64,000 nt of DNA, from assembly GCA_030586155.1 (NCBI GenBank), contig CP130741.1, forward strand, positions 1,296,680 through 1,360,679. The letters are read 5' to 3'. This DNA is from Eubacteriaceae bacterium ES3 (GTDB lineage: Bacteria; Bacillota; Clostridia; Eubacteriales; Eubacteriaceae). Below are positions 1 through 8,518 of the stretch, one piece after another. Made by a program: the position numbers and the translations under genes. Position 1 is the stretch's first letter. Each line of letters begins with the position of its first letter. The notes beneath the pieces are model-generated. The model worked only from the letters and a program-made list of their open reading frames with translations, did not search any database and was not told the DNA's origin.

Positions 1-395
1 GTGACAGCAACAATTTTCACTTCTGTTTTTTCCAGGATTGCCAGGCCCCGTTCAGTGCCTACAAATGAAAGGATTAGATCTTTAATAGTTTTATCAGAGT
101 TCTGATGTGCATTTAAAAAATGATCAACAGAAGTTAAAATTTTTTCGTCTAATTCTTCCGAAGTAAGCCCTCTTTTGAGTGTCTCTTCATTCAATAGATG
201 TTTGGCGACAACTTGTCCCAATGATCTGGCAATATTCGGTTTTTCTTTAGGGATTAAACCAGGTGTAAAAGGGACTTGAAAGCCAAAAAGATATACGGCT
301 TCAAGCGGCCGAAAAAGCATTCGTATTGCAATACCGTTGGTGATAAATCCGATTATTCCGCCAATCAGTGGTCCGGCAATTAATTTTGTAATCAT
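1..395 (-). CDS. DUF445 family membrane protein (5' part only)
   Basis: The gene runs off the left edge, so only the first 131 codons are present. The ATG (complement of 393-395) follows a GGAAAGGA ribosome binding site. The N-terminus begins MITKLIAGPLIGGIIGF, followed by TNGIAIRMLFRP and GLIPKEKPNIARSLG, which is the conserved start of the DUF445 (YheB/YjiN-like) family: a membrane helix, then the MLFRP and GLIPK motifs. Family members are membrane-anchored with a long helical domain, and their function is not established. It diverges from the MFS gene. Family assignment is firm; function unknown. Confidence 0.82.
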   Translation of the reverse strand, partial: MITKLIAGPLIGGIIGFITNGIAIRMLFRPLEAVYLFGFQVPFTPGLIPKEKPNIARSLGQVVAKHLLNEETLKRGLTSEELDEKILTSVDHFLNAHQNSDKTIKDLILSFVGTERGLAILEKTEVKIVAV

Positions 396-479
396 ACTGT
401 GTTCCTTTCCAAGAATTCAATAAGAGTATTTTAAACTTTTTGCAAATATGTGTCCAGTAAGAAAATAGATACAAAACGA

Positions 480-508
480 TTGTTTAATTATAATAATCCT
501 GATACAAT
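480..508 (+). promoter_or_regulatory. sigma-A-type promoter of the MFS gene
   Basis: TTGTTT (480-485) and TACAAT (503-508) are separated by 17 bp, leaving a leader of about 20 nt before the TTG start. Pattern-based call. Confidence 0.5.
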
Positions 509-535
509 AGAAAAAATGTATTTTTGGAGGGTGAT

Positions 536-1765
536 TTGATAACTGAAGATCAAAAGTTGAAACAAAGCAAGGTTTCAATGTATGTAATTATTTTTATTGC
601 TTATTTTTTTGTAAACTTTCATCGTTATGCAGGAAGTATGTCAGCTCCAGTTCTCATTGAGGAATTGGGTTTTACACCGACTCAAATAGGATGGTTTGGA
701 GCAATTTTTACTTATTGCTATGCTTTTGCAAATTTGCCGGCAGGAATTTTGATTGACAAATTTGGAAGCCGAAAACTAATTGCGTTTTTGTATATTGGGG
801 CAGCAGTGGGTACACTGTTTCTGGCAACTGGCAGTAATTATGCAATGATTCTGATTGGGCGGGCATTAATTGCAGCTGGAATTGCACCAGTATATATAGC
901 TGCTTGTAAAGTAATCGCAGAATGGGAAGCGCCAGAACGTTTCTCGGCCATGAATGGTTATCTTATGGCTTTTGGTCGAGCAGGAGGAATTGTTGCAGCA
1001 ACCCCGCTTGCTCTTCTTATGGCATCAATTGGCTGGAGAAACACTTACTTTGTGTTTGCCCTGATTTCATTTGTAATTGGATTAGCAGCATGGATACTAA
1101 TCAGAGATAAAAAGGAAGATAAAATTCAGGATGGTGCTAACCCTTTTAAAGGGTTGGGAAAATTAGTAGTACAAAGCCAATATTGGATGCTTGTTTTATT
1201 CATGATGGCAGCAACTGCAACAGTTCAAAATATTTTTTCTAACTGGGGTGGTGTTTTCTTAATTCAAGGATTGGGATATGATGCTAATACATCGGCTAAT
1301 GTACTATTACTGGCAGCCGTTGCGTCAGTAACCGGATCGTTTTTTGCCGGTACGATGGTCAAGAAAACGTCACCTCGTAAAGCTGTAATGCTGGGGGGCA
1401 CAATTTTAATGGCAGGAACTGGAATACTGGCTTTTTTTGCTCCAGTTTTAAATCAAACAGCTGTTTTTGCAATATTCATCTTGATGGGTTTGGCAGAATT
1501 TTATACCATTTCCACAGGGTTTTCACTTCTTCGTACCATTTTGCCGGCAAAATTTGTTGGGACGGCAATGGGAACAGCAAACTTTATGATGTGGGGTGTT
1601 GGAGCTAGTATAATTGCACAACTTTGGGGAATGTGGATACCTGAAGACTATGCTATCAGCGGGTTTCAGACCGCATTTACCTTTCACATGGTCATTCTTT
1701 TTATTGGTCTGGTTTCAGTTTTCTTTGTCAAAGAAAAGACAATTTCAGCACTTGAAAACTTATAG
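536..1765 (+). CDS. Major facilitator superfamily transporter
   Basis: A membrane carrier of about 409 residues with roughly 12 hydrophobic segments split by a central charged loop (RDKKEDKIQDG). The segment after TM2 has the MFS-like loop GILIDKFGSRKL, matching the D-x(3)-GxR motif between TM2 and TM3. It probably imports a small anion or sugar acid, but the substrate cannot be read from the sequence. I chose the TTG at 536 because GGAGGG (526-531) sits just upstream; an in-frame TTG at 524 overlaps that site and is unlikely. It appears monocistronic, with its own promoter, and is followed by a separate promoter for the ABC gene. Confidence 0.85.
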   Translation: MITEDQKLKQSKVSMYVIIFIAYFFVNFHRYAGSMSAPVLIEELGFTPTQIGWFGAIFTYCYAFANLPAGILIDKFGSRKLIAFLYIGAAVGTLFLATGSNYAMILIGRALIAAGIAPVYIAACKVIAEWEAPERFSAMNGYLMAFGRAGGIVAATPLALLMASIGWRNTYFVFALISFVIGLAAWILIRDKKEDKIQDGANPFKGLGKLVVQSQYWMLVLFMMAATATVQNIFSNWGGVFLIQGLGYDANTSANVLLLAAVASVTGSFFAGTMVKKTSPRKAVMLGGTILMAGTGILAFFAPVLNQTAVFAIFILMGLAEFYTISTGFSLLRTILPAKFVGTAMGTANFMMWGVGASIIAQLWGMWIPEDYAISGFQTAFTFHMVILFIGLVSVFFVKEKTISALENL

Positions 1766-1789
1766 AATCTTTAAACAAAGAGCATCAGC

Positions 1790-1818
1790 TTGACGCCTAA
1801 TGAGTGAAAGGATATACT
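1790..1818 (+). promoter_or_regulatory. Promoter of the ABC ATPase/kinase pair
   Basis: TTGACG (1790-1795), 17-bp spacer, TATACT (1813-1818), about 28 bp before the ATG at 1847. Confidence 0.5.
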
Positions 1819-1846
1819 GATAAAAAAGCGTTTAAAAGAGGTAATC

Positions 1847-2551
1847 ATGAGTCATTTTGTTGAATTTAAAGACGTTATAAAACAATATCATATGGGGGAA
1901 GTGACTATTAATGCCGCGAATGGGATTACTTTTCATGTTGATAAAGGCGAATTTGCTATTGTAGTTGGTCCCAGTGGAGCTGGTAAAACTACGGTGTTAA
2001 ATATTTTAGGTGGGATGGATAACTGTGATGAAGGTGAAGTTATCGTTGATGATAAAAATGTCGCCCGTCTCAGTAGACGGGAACTGGCAGAATATCGGCG
2101 CTATGATACAGGTTTTGTTTTTCAGTTTTATAATTTAATTCCCAATCTTACAGCGGTGGAAAATGTTGAGTTAGCGACTCAGATCTGTAAAGATCCCATG
2201 GATGCTAAGGAAGCATTAATCAATGTAGGTCTAACAGAACGAATGGCAAACTTCCCGGCACAGTTATCGGGAGGAGAACAGCAGCGTGTTGCGATTGCCA
2301 GAGCACTTGCAAAAAGGCCTAAGTTGCTTTTATGCGATGAACCGACAGGTGCGCTTGATTACAATACAGGTAAAAATATCTTAAAGTTACTTCAGGACAC
2401 CTGTCGAAGTGAAAAAATGACAGTGATTTTAATTACCCATAATTCGGCAATTACCCCAATGGCTGATAAGGTGATTCTGATGAAAAATGGAAAAGTGGAA
2501 AAAAGCTATCTCAATGCGACACCTTTGCCAGTTGATGAAATTGAATGGTAA
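1847..2551 (+). CDS. ABC transporter ATP-binding protein (LolD/MacB type), no permease nearby
   Basis: A 234-residue stand-alone nucleotide-binding domain. Walker A GPSGAGKT is near residue 42, the Q-loop is in [12 protein letters not shown], the signature is LSGGEQQR, Walker B is [12 protein letters not shown], and the switch His is in LITHN. The sequence resembles ATPases that partner MacB/FtsX-type permeases in export or envelope stress response. No permease lies beside it: the upstream gene is an MFS carrier, and the downstream gene is a protein kinase whose start overlaps this gene's end. The partner must be encoded elsewhere, or the ATPase works with a kinase-linked system. Confidence 0.88.
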   Translation: MSHFVEFKDVIKQYHMGEVTINAANGITFHVDKGEFAIVVGPSGAGKTTVLNILGGMDNCDEGEVIVDDKNVARLSRRELAEYRRYDTGFVFQFYNLIPNLTAVENVELATQICKDPMDAKEALINVGLTERMANFPAQLSGGEQQRVAIARALAKRPKLLLCDEPTGALDYNTGKNILKLLQDTCRSEKMTVILITHNSAITPMADKVILMKNGKVEKSYLNATPLPVDEIEW

Positions 2552-3242
2552 TGGCGTAACGGGTATTTTAGCTTATTATGGCTATGAAAACCTCTCAATT
2601 ATCGGAACTGGACGTTTTGGAAAATGTTATAAAGTGAGAAATAATAATCATGATTATTGTTTAAAAATCTATAAGCAAAACGAAGTTAAAAGGCGAAAAC
2701 AAAAAGTGCTGCATGAAGGTAGATTGCTAAAACAATTAAATCACGCAGGGATTCCCAGATTTGTAGAGATGTTTGAACGGGATGGGATTCTGGGTCTGGT
2801 CATGGAGAAAAAGTCAGGAATTTGTTTAAGTGATATTGAAGAAAAGGGACTTAATTTATCATCTAAGCAGGTTAACTGTATAACAGAAACTTTAATTGAC
2901 CTGCTTACATATCTTGAGTGTGAAAATGTTCGTCATCGCGATATTCAGCTAGCAAATTTGATATGGGATGCAGAAAGACTTTTTTTAATTGATTTTGGGA
3001 GTGCCCGAAAAATTAAAGGCCATTCCATCTACTTTGAAACTGATTTTTGGGCTTTAGGAGATGTTATTATTCGTTTATTAAGTTGTTGTGATGTTTTTTT
3101 TAGCCCGAAAAACGATGCATTTTACAATCTAAATATACCAGAATCTTCGATTCAGTTTATAAAGAGACTTTTATATATTGAGAAGCCATTCCAATCATTT
3201 AAAGAAATTAAAATCTGCTACCGGAATACTTGGAACCGGTAG
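2535..3242 (+). CDS. Small Ser/Thr protein kinase-like protein
   Basis: About 235 residues forming a compact eukaryotic-type kinase fold. The glycine loop is GTGRFGKCYKV, the probable ATP-binding lysine is in CLKIYK, the catalytic loop is HRDIQLANLI (HRD with a downstream N) and the metal-binding motif is LIDFGSARK. These key residues suggest an active enzyme. The C-lobe is short, and there is no membrane helix or PASTA domain. The start is uncertain: ATG 2535 overlaps the ABC gene by 17 nt and has no clear ribosome binding site, which suggests translational coupling; ATG 2487 is also in frame. Substrate unknown. Next to an ABC ATPase, a regulatory link is inferred only. Confidence 0.75.
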   Translation: MKLNGNGVTGILAYYGYENLSIIGTGRFGKCYKVRNNNHDYCLKIYKQNEVKRRKQKVLHEGRLLKQLNHAGIPRFVEMFERDGILGLVMEKKSGICLSDIEEKGLNLSSKQVNCITETLIDLLTYLECENVRHRDIQLANLIWDAERLFLIDFGSARKIKGHSIYFETDFWALGDVIIRLLSCCDVFFSPKNDAFYNLNIPESSIQFIKRLLYIEKPFQSFKEIKICYRNTWNR

Positions 3243-3248
3243 TTTTTT
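3218..3248 (+). terminator. Intrinsic terminator spanning the kinase stop codon
   Basis: CTACCGG pairs with CCGGTAG, whose last bases are the kinase stop codon, followed directly by six T. Coding and termination signals overlap. Confidence 0.8.
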
Positions 3249-3317
3249 AATCGAAATTGCGGCATGGAAGTTTCGTTATAATTTTCTATAAGGCGCATTA
3301 CTAAATTTTTATCTTGT

Positions 3318-3346
3318 TTGACAGAGAACTAAGGTTACATGATAAT
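3318..3346 (+). promoter_or_regulatory. Promoter of the radical SAM operon
   Basis: TTGACA (3318-3323), 17-bp spacer, GATAAT (3341-3346); leader of about 100 nt before the ATG at 3451. Confidence 0.55.
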
Positions 3347-3450
3347 GAAATAGGTTGAGTAAATAAAATTTTGCAAAACTGTGATAGAATGAAAAGAAGC
3401 AGATTATATCGTTCAAGATATGATGATTAAAATAATCAAATGAGGAATAT

Positions 3451-5304
3451 ATGGATACAAAAAAAATTATTAATAGAGAAATATTACCAAAGGTGGTAAA
3501 ACCCATTACATATCAGGGTAATGAAATTAATGCAGTACATAAAGAAGATACAACAGATATTACACGTTTTGCTTTCTGTTTTCCTGATCTTTATGAAGTG
3601 GGAATGTCTCACTTAGGCCTTAAAATAATTTATGGGCTTCTGAATGAAAGAAATGATATCTGGTGTGAGCGCGTTTTTTCGCCAGGAACAGATATGGAGT
3701 TACTGTTACGTGAAAATAATCTCTCTCTGTTTAGTCTTGAATCGCAAACGCCTTTAAAAAGATTTGATTTTCTGGGCTTTACGCTGCAATACGAAATGAG
3801 TTATTCAAATATTTTAAACATTCTTGAGCTGGGAAATATTCCGCTTTTAGCTGTCGAACGTACTATCGAAGATCCTTTTGTGATTGCTGGGGGGCCCTGT
3901 GCATATAATCCCGAACCTTTGGCAGATTTCATTGATATGTTTGTATTGGGTGAAGGGGAAGAAATCATTCTTGAGTTAATGGATTTATATCATTCATGGA
4001 AAGTATCAGGAACAAGTCGGAAAGAATTTTTGAAATCTGCGGCACAATTGTCCGGTATCTACGTGCCGGCTTTCTATCAGGTGACTTATGATGCAGAAAA
4101 TGGTCAAATTGAAGATTTTTTTCCGATTGAAGCTGGTGTGCCTACGACTGTTAAAAAGCGTTTTGTAGAGGATCTGGATAATGTATATTATCCGGAAAAA
4201 ATGCTTGTTTCTTATACAGAAACCGTTCATGATCGGATTACTATGGAAATATTTCGCGGATGTGGCAGAGGTTGCCGTTTTTGTCAGGCTGGGATGATTT
4301 ATCGTCCAACCAGAGAAAAATCTCCGGATAAGATCAGGGAATCGATAAACAAGCTGATTATTAATACAGGCTATGATGAGGTATCTCTATCCTCACTAAG
4401 TTCTGGCGACTACAGCGAGATTGAAAATCTAATCCATGATCTTGTAACAGATTATGAGAATCAGAAGATTGGAATCTCGCTTCCCTCGCTACGTATTGAT
4501 TCTCTGAGTGTTTCAATGCTTGAAGAAATTCAAAAGGTCAGAAAAACCGGTATTACCTTGGCTCCTGAGGCGGGAACTCAAAGAATGCGTGATGTTATCA
4601 ATAAAGGAGTAACTGAAGAAAATCTGATTGAGACAGTTGAGACTGCATTTTCTAAAGGATGGGGTCACATTAAACTGTATTTTATGATTGGCTTACCAGG
4701 AGAAACATTAGAAGATATTGAGGGGATTGCCGATTTAGGGCAAAAGGTTGTGGAATGTTACTATGGAATAGAAAAAGAGAAGCGGAATAAATCGCTTAAA
4801 CTTGTTCTCAGTACATCTTGTTTTGTTCCTAAACCATTTACCCCATTTCAATGGTTTGGACAAAATCCGCAGGAAGAGTTTGTAAATAAACAGAAGCATC
4901 TCAAAAATTCTATAAAAGATCGTAAAATATCATATAATTGGCATGACAGTAAAGTTAGTTTTTTAGAAGCAGTATTTGCTAGAGGTGACCGAAGACTTGG
5001 GAAAGTATTGAAACTTGCGCATGAAAAAGGTTGTCGATTTGATGGCTGGCATGAACACTTTGATTTTGAAAAGTGGACGGAATCCTTTGAAGAAGCTGGT
5101 GTAGATCCAAACTTTTATGCACTTCGTCAGAGAACATTTGACGAAAAGCTGCCATGGGATTTTATTGATACCGGTGTGACAAAAACATTTTTAGTTGAAG
5201 AGTATCAGCGTTCAATAAAGGCTCTGAAAACCCAATATTGTCGAGAAAAGTGTTCAGATTGTGGGATTCTTTCATTCAAGAAAGGATGGAAATGCAATGC
5301 TTAG
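3451..5304 (+). CDS. TIGR03960-type radical SAM protein with B12-binding-like N-terminus
   Basis: A 617-residue protein. The N-terminal part (to about residue 240) resembles a cobalamin-binding-like region with GGPCAYNPEPLAD and VLGEGEE. The radical SAM core has the cluster motif GCGRGCRFCQAG (CxxxCxxC) around residue 270, with TLAPEAGTQRMR and YFMIGLPGET further on. The C-terminus carries several Cys (CREKCSDCG), possibly a second cluster. In Clostridia this family is normally followed by a DUF2344 protein, as here, then RNase G and rplU. The reaction is unknown, though the neighbourhood suggests RNA or ribosome modification (inference). Confidence 0.88.
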   Translation: MDTKKIINREILPKVVKPITYQGNEINAVHKEDTTDITRFAFCFPDLYEVGMSHLGLKIIYGLLNERNDIWCERVFSPGTDMELLLRENNLSLFSLESQTPLKRFDFLGFTLQYEMSYSNILNILELGNIPLLAVERTIEDPFVIAGGPCAYNPEPLADFIDMFVLGEGEEIILELMDLYHSWKVSGTSRKEFLKSAAQLSGIYVPAFYQVTYDAENGQIEDFFPIEAGVPTTVKKRFVEDLDNVYYPEKMLVSYTETVHDRITMEIFRGCGRGCRFCQAGMIYRPTREKSPDKIRESINKLIINTGYDEVSLSSLSSGDYSEIENLIHDLVTDYENQKIGISLPSLRIDSLSVSMLEEIQKVRKTGITLAPEAGTQRMRDVINKGVTEENLIETVETAFSKGWGHIKLYFMIGLPGETLEDIEGIADLGQKVVECYYGIEKEKRNKSLKLVLSTSCFVPKPFTPFQWFGQNPQEEFVNKQKHLKNSIKDRKISYNWHDSKVSFLEAVFARGDRRLGKVLKLAHEKGCRFDGWHEHFDFEKWTESFEEAGVDPNFYALRQRTFDEKLPWDFIDTGVTKTFLVEEYQRSIKALKTQYCREKCSDCGILSFKKGWKCNA

Positions 5305-5980
5305 AATTGAATATCAGTTTAAAAGAGATGAGCGACTGCGTTTTCTATCACATTTGGATCAGCAACGGTTGTTTGCCCGGGCATTTCGTCGAGCGGGTAT
5401 TGAAGTTGCATATTCGAATGGTTTTAATCCCCATCCGAAAATGTCTTTTGCACTAGCGATGTCTGTAGGTTTAACCAGTGACTGTGAATATGGTGAAGTT
5501 GTGTCTAAATCGAATATAGAAATTAAAGATTTTGTAAGGCTTTTAAACGATAGTCTTCCCTCAGGGTTAGAAGTAGTTAGTGCCTGGATTTGCGATGAAA
5601 AACAAAAGTCACTATCAGCATTACTTAGAAAAAGCAGTTATGGCGTTGAGGTTAAGCTGGCTGGAGATATAGAGAGAAAAGAGCTGGAAGATATGGTTAA
5701 ACACCTTCTCAACCGTGATTCTATTGAAATTGAAAAACGCAATAAGCGGGGTAAAAAAGTTATTCAAAATATCAGACCTTTTATTGAAAATATCACTATT
5801 GAAGAGGTGACAGATAAACTCGTTAAAATTGGTATTGATGTTCTATATGATGATCAGAAAACAGTAAAGCCGGAATTGATATTAACAAGTTTTAACGAAA
5901 ATGAAAGTCCTGTTTTTTTGATTGATCCAACTATTTTGATTCATCGAAAAGATTTAATTTTAGAAAATGATTGCTTTTAA
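5297..5980 (+). CDS. DUF2344 / TIGR03936 radical SAM-associated protein
   Basis: About 227 residues. I chose ATG 5297, giving an 8-nt overlap with the radical SAM gene and a GGATGGA-like ribosome binding site; the in-frame ATG at 5261 lies too deep in the upstream gene. The N-terminus (LRIEYQFKRDERLRFLSHLD, then FRRAGIEVAYSNGFNPHPK) is the characteristic DUF2344 opening. The protein is soluble and lacks a cluster motif of its own, so it probably partners the upstream enzyme. In some genomes the two are fused. Function not established. Confidence 0.85.
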   Translation: MLRIEYQFKRDERLRFLSHLDQQRLFARAFRRAGIEVAYSNGFNPHPKMSFALAMSVGLTSDCEYGEVVSKSNIEIKDFVRLLNDSLPSGLEVVSAWICDEKQKSLSALLRKSSYGVEVKLAGDIERKELEDMVKHLLNRDSIEIEKRNKRGKKVIQNIRPFIENITIEEVTDKLVKIGIDVLYDDQKTVKPELILTSFNENESPVFLIDPTILIHRKDLILENDCF

Positions 5981-6001
5981 TATTTAAATAAACAGATACA
6001 G

Positions 6002-6055
6002 AGCTGGTTTCATTAAGAACGCTAATCTAAATTTAGAGTTCTTAATGAGCCAGCT
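6002..6055. repeat. Long imperfect inverted repeat in a 336-bp gene-free stretch (5981-6316)
   Basis: AGCTGG-TTT-CATTAAGAAC (6002-6020) pairs with GTTCTTAATG-AG-CCAGCT (6038-6055) around a loop that itself contains CTAAATTTAG. No T-run follows, so it is a poor intrinsic terminator for the radical SAM operon, though it could act on either strand. The rest of the stretch holds only the promoter of the symporter gene. Confidence 0.6.
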
Positions 6056-6250
6056 TTGTATATAGTTACCCAATGTATAAGAGAGGGGAATATTATCAGG
6101 GAGAATACCTCAAATGTATTTTTATGTAGACTTGAAATATTGCAGATAAGTATAAGCGAATTTGGGAATAACAGTATTTATCCATTTGATAAATAATTAG
6201 GTAAGGTTAAAAAATTCTTATTAGGAATTTTAATATGCAATATTTTCATA

Positions 6251-6279
6251 TTGCGAAATAAAATTAGACATGATAGAAT
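6251..6279 (+). promoter_or_regulatory. Promoter of the AGCS symporter gene
   Basis: TTGCGA (6251-6256), 17-bp spacer, TAGAAT (6274-6279); leader of about 30 nt. Confidence 0.5.
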
Positions 6280-6316
6280 ACCAACGTTATTATAAAATCG
6301 GTTATTGGAGGAAGTA

Positions 6317-7744
6317 ATGAACTTTTCGGAATTGATTTCAACGGTCAATAATTTTGTATGGGGTCCTGTAATGCTGGCTCTATTGATGGGAACGGGAATA
6401 TTTTTGACAATTCGTCTAAAATTTTTGCCTTGGAGAAACCTTGGTTTCGCGATTAAATCTGTATTCAAGAAGGATAAATCACCCAAATCGAAGGGTGACA
6501 TTACACCGTTTCAATCTTTAATGACAGCGTTAGCAGCCACAATTGGAACTGGTAATATTGTTGGGGTTGCAACTGCGATGGTTTTAGGGGGGCCAGGTGC
6601 TCTTGTCTGGATGTGGATTAGTGCATTGTTTGGTTTATCAACTAAATATGCTGAAAGTGTTCTGGCTGTTAAGTATCGTCATGTGAATGAAGATGGTGAA
6701 ATGTCAGGTGGTCCAATGTATGCGATGAAGTACGGCTTCAAAAACAAAGCTCTGGGATCGGTGCTGGCGTATTCCTTTGCGTTTTTTGCAGTAATGGCAT
6801 CTTTTGGAATAGGGAATATGACTCAGGCTAATTCTATAGCGGGAGCTGTTAACAACACATTTGGTGTTGCGCCTTGGATTGTTGGGGCTATTATCACGGT
6901 CCTTGCATTAATCGTTTTAATGGGTGGAATCAAAAGCATTGGTCGTGTTTGCGGGGTGATTGTACCTTTTATGGCTGTATTTTATTTTGCAGCTGGGATT
7001 TTAGTTATTATTCTGAATATAGAGAATTTACCATCTGGAGTAGCTCAGATTTTCTCAATGGCCTTTTCTTTTCAAGCTGTTAGTGGTGGAATTGGTGGAA
7101 CTATTATTGCAAGTATGTTATCTGCAATGCGATGGGGAGTTGCCCGAGGAGTCTTTTCCAATGAGGCCGGTCTTGGTTCGGCACCGATTGCAGCTGCGGC
7201 AGCTAAAACAGACCATCCGTCACGTCAGGGTTATATCAATATGACAGGTACATTCTTTGATACTTTAGTAGTTTGTACCGTGACTGGCCTTGCAATCGCC
7301 TCGTCAGGTGTATTAGGATCTCTTGATGCTGCTGGGGAAGTTGTTATGGGAGCCGACTTGACAATTCAGGCTTTCCAGTCAGCATTAGGTCCAGTCGGTG
7401 GCTGGCTAGTTACATTTGGAATTATGCTGTTTGCTTTTTCAACGATTTTAGGTTGGGAATATTATGGTGAAAAGGCTCTGGAGTTTATTGTTGATAACCA
7501 CAAGGTGATTCGAGCCTATAGATTTCTTTTCTGTATCGTTGCTTTTATCGGTGCAACGACAACATTAGATATTGTCTGGAATATTTCTGATACAATGAAT
7601 GGTCTAATGGCGATTCCAAACTTAATTTCTTTGATTGTTTTAAATAAAGTAATCGCAGAGTCATGCTTTGATTTTCAGGAAAATGTCCTTCCTTTGGAAA
7701 AGTCAGGAATTCGAGATTCAGGTGTTTCAGTTAGTGATAATTAG
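6317..7744 (+). CDS. Sodium:alanine/glycine symporter (AGCS family)
   Basis: About 475 residues with around ten membrane helices. Family features are GTGNIVGVATAM near residue 75, GGPGALVWMW, SGGPMYAMKYG, NEAGLGSAPIAAAAA and the C-terminal GWEYYGEKALEF. AGCS carriers import alanine, glycine or related amino acids with Na+. Start ATG 6317 follows GGAGG at 6307-6311; an in-frame TTG at 6305 would precede that site and is rejected. It is a single gene with its own promoter, ended by a hairpin shared with the convergent sortase gene. It separates the radical SAM pair from rplU, which is unusual. Confidence 0.92.
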   Translation: MNFSELISTVNNFVWGPVMLALLMGTGIFLTIRLKFLPWRNLGFAIKSVFKKDKSPKSKGDITPFQSLMTALAATIGTGNIVGVATAMVLGGPGALVWMWISALFGLSTKYAESVLAVKYRHVNEDGEMSGGPMYAMKYGFKNKALGSVLAYSFAFFAVMASFGIGNMTQANSIAGAVNNTFGVAPWIVGAIITVLALIVLMGGIKSIGRVCGVIVPFMAVFYFAAGILVIILNIENLPSGVAQIFSMAFSFQAVSGGIGGTIIASMLSAMRWGVARGVFSNEAGLGSAPIAAAAAKTDHPSRQGYINMTGTFFDTLVVCTVTGLAIASSGVLGSLDAAGEVVMGADLTIQAFQSALGPVGGWLVTFGIMLFAFSTILGWEYYGEKALEFIVDNHKVIRAYRFLFCIVAFIGATTTLDIVWNISDTMNGLMAIPNLISLIVLNKVIAESCFDFQENVLPLEKSGIRDSGVSVSDN

Positions 7745-7746
7745 TT

Positions 7747-7780
7747 TTAAAAGGAACCGAATTAGTTCGGTTCCTTTTAA
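7747..7780. terminator. Bidirectional terminator between symporter and sortase
   Basis: AAAAGGAACCGAA and TTCGGTTCCTTTT form a perfect 13-bp stem with a TTAG loop. T-rich and A-rich flanks make it work on both strands. The sortase stop codon lies inside the right edge. Confidence 0.85.
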
Positions 7781-8490
7781 TTTATCATTCTTGCCTGAAC
7801 AACTAAACGGGCATCGTCAAAAGTATAAATGCAGGTTGATAGCGTTAAAATGGTATCAGTTGGTTTTGGTTCAACATCGATCATATATGTGGAGTTGTTT
7901 TTTAGCCGACTGACATATTGAAAAAAGTCGTTATCATCAACAAACTCTGGTTGCCGATAGTCATAATTAGCGGGAATAGTGTAGACGGAAAATATTTCCC
8001 AGTCTTTCTTTTGTCCAGGCATATCGAATTCGATGACAGGATGGTCCGCAAGATACTCTGGATTCTGATAATTCCAGAGTGAACCAAACATCGATTCATC
8101 TGACATATAATGGCCATATAGAACATAATTTCTGGTATTTATCCCATCACACAGATAATCTAGAAAAATTGAAGCGGGAATACTATCTTCTTTATAAAAA
8201 TTGTGATGTAAATAGAAATCATTATCTGTAGACTGCATGACCGGGTAGTTAATGGGAGTTCCTCCAATTTTTATCCAGCCAGTAGTATCAGGATTTTGTG
8301 CTTTTAGTGATTCAAAGTCGATTCGCTCATCACTTTTAGAGTTTTGATTTTGCGTTGCTATTGCGATCAGGCTAGCATTTTGCTGTTTCTGTATTGAGAT
8401 GGGATAGAAATTGTATATTAATAGTGCTATGAAAGAAAAAAAAACGATCAAACCGATAAAGAACAGGGCTTTGCTTTTGCGAGTGTTCAA
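7777..8490 (-). CDS. Class B-type sortase
   Basis: A 237-residue membrane-anchored transpeptidase: a short basic N-terminus, one membrane helix (residues 8-28), then the sortase domain. Catalytic residues are visible as His127 in LYGHYM, Cys220 in LSTC and Arg228 in DDARLVVQAR. The signature GTPINYPVMQ is typical of the class. The start is a TTG preceded by AGGAGG. No LPXTG-like or NPQTN-like substrate or pilin gene is in the window, so it is probably a housekeeping or orphan sortase. An insertion sequence ends about 17 bp upstream of the ribosome binding site and separates it from a likely promoter at 10284-10289. Confidence 0.9.
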   Translation of the reverse strand: MNTRKSKALFFIGLIVFFSFIALLIYNFYPISIQKQQNASLIAIATQNQNSKSDERIDFESLKAQNPDTTGWIKIGGTPINYPVMQSTDNDFYLHHNFYKEDSIPASIFLDYLCDGINTRNYVLYGHYMSDESMFGSLWNYQNPEYLADHPVIEFDMPGQKKDWEIFSVYTIPANYDYRQPEFVDDNDFFQYVSRLKNNSTYMIDVEPKPTDTILTLSTCIYTFDDARLVVQARMIN

Positions 8491-8507
8491 ATTTCTACCT
8501 CCTGATA

Positions 8508-8518
8508 TTTTATGATAT
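8508..8518. repeat. Left target-site duplication of the 8.5-10.3 kb IS
   Basis: TTTTATGATAT; the identical 11 bp occur at 10269-10279 directly outside the right end. Confidence 0.88.
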
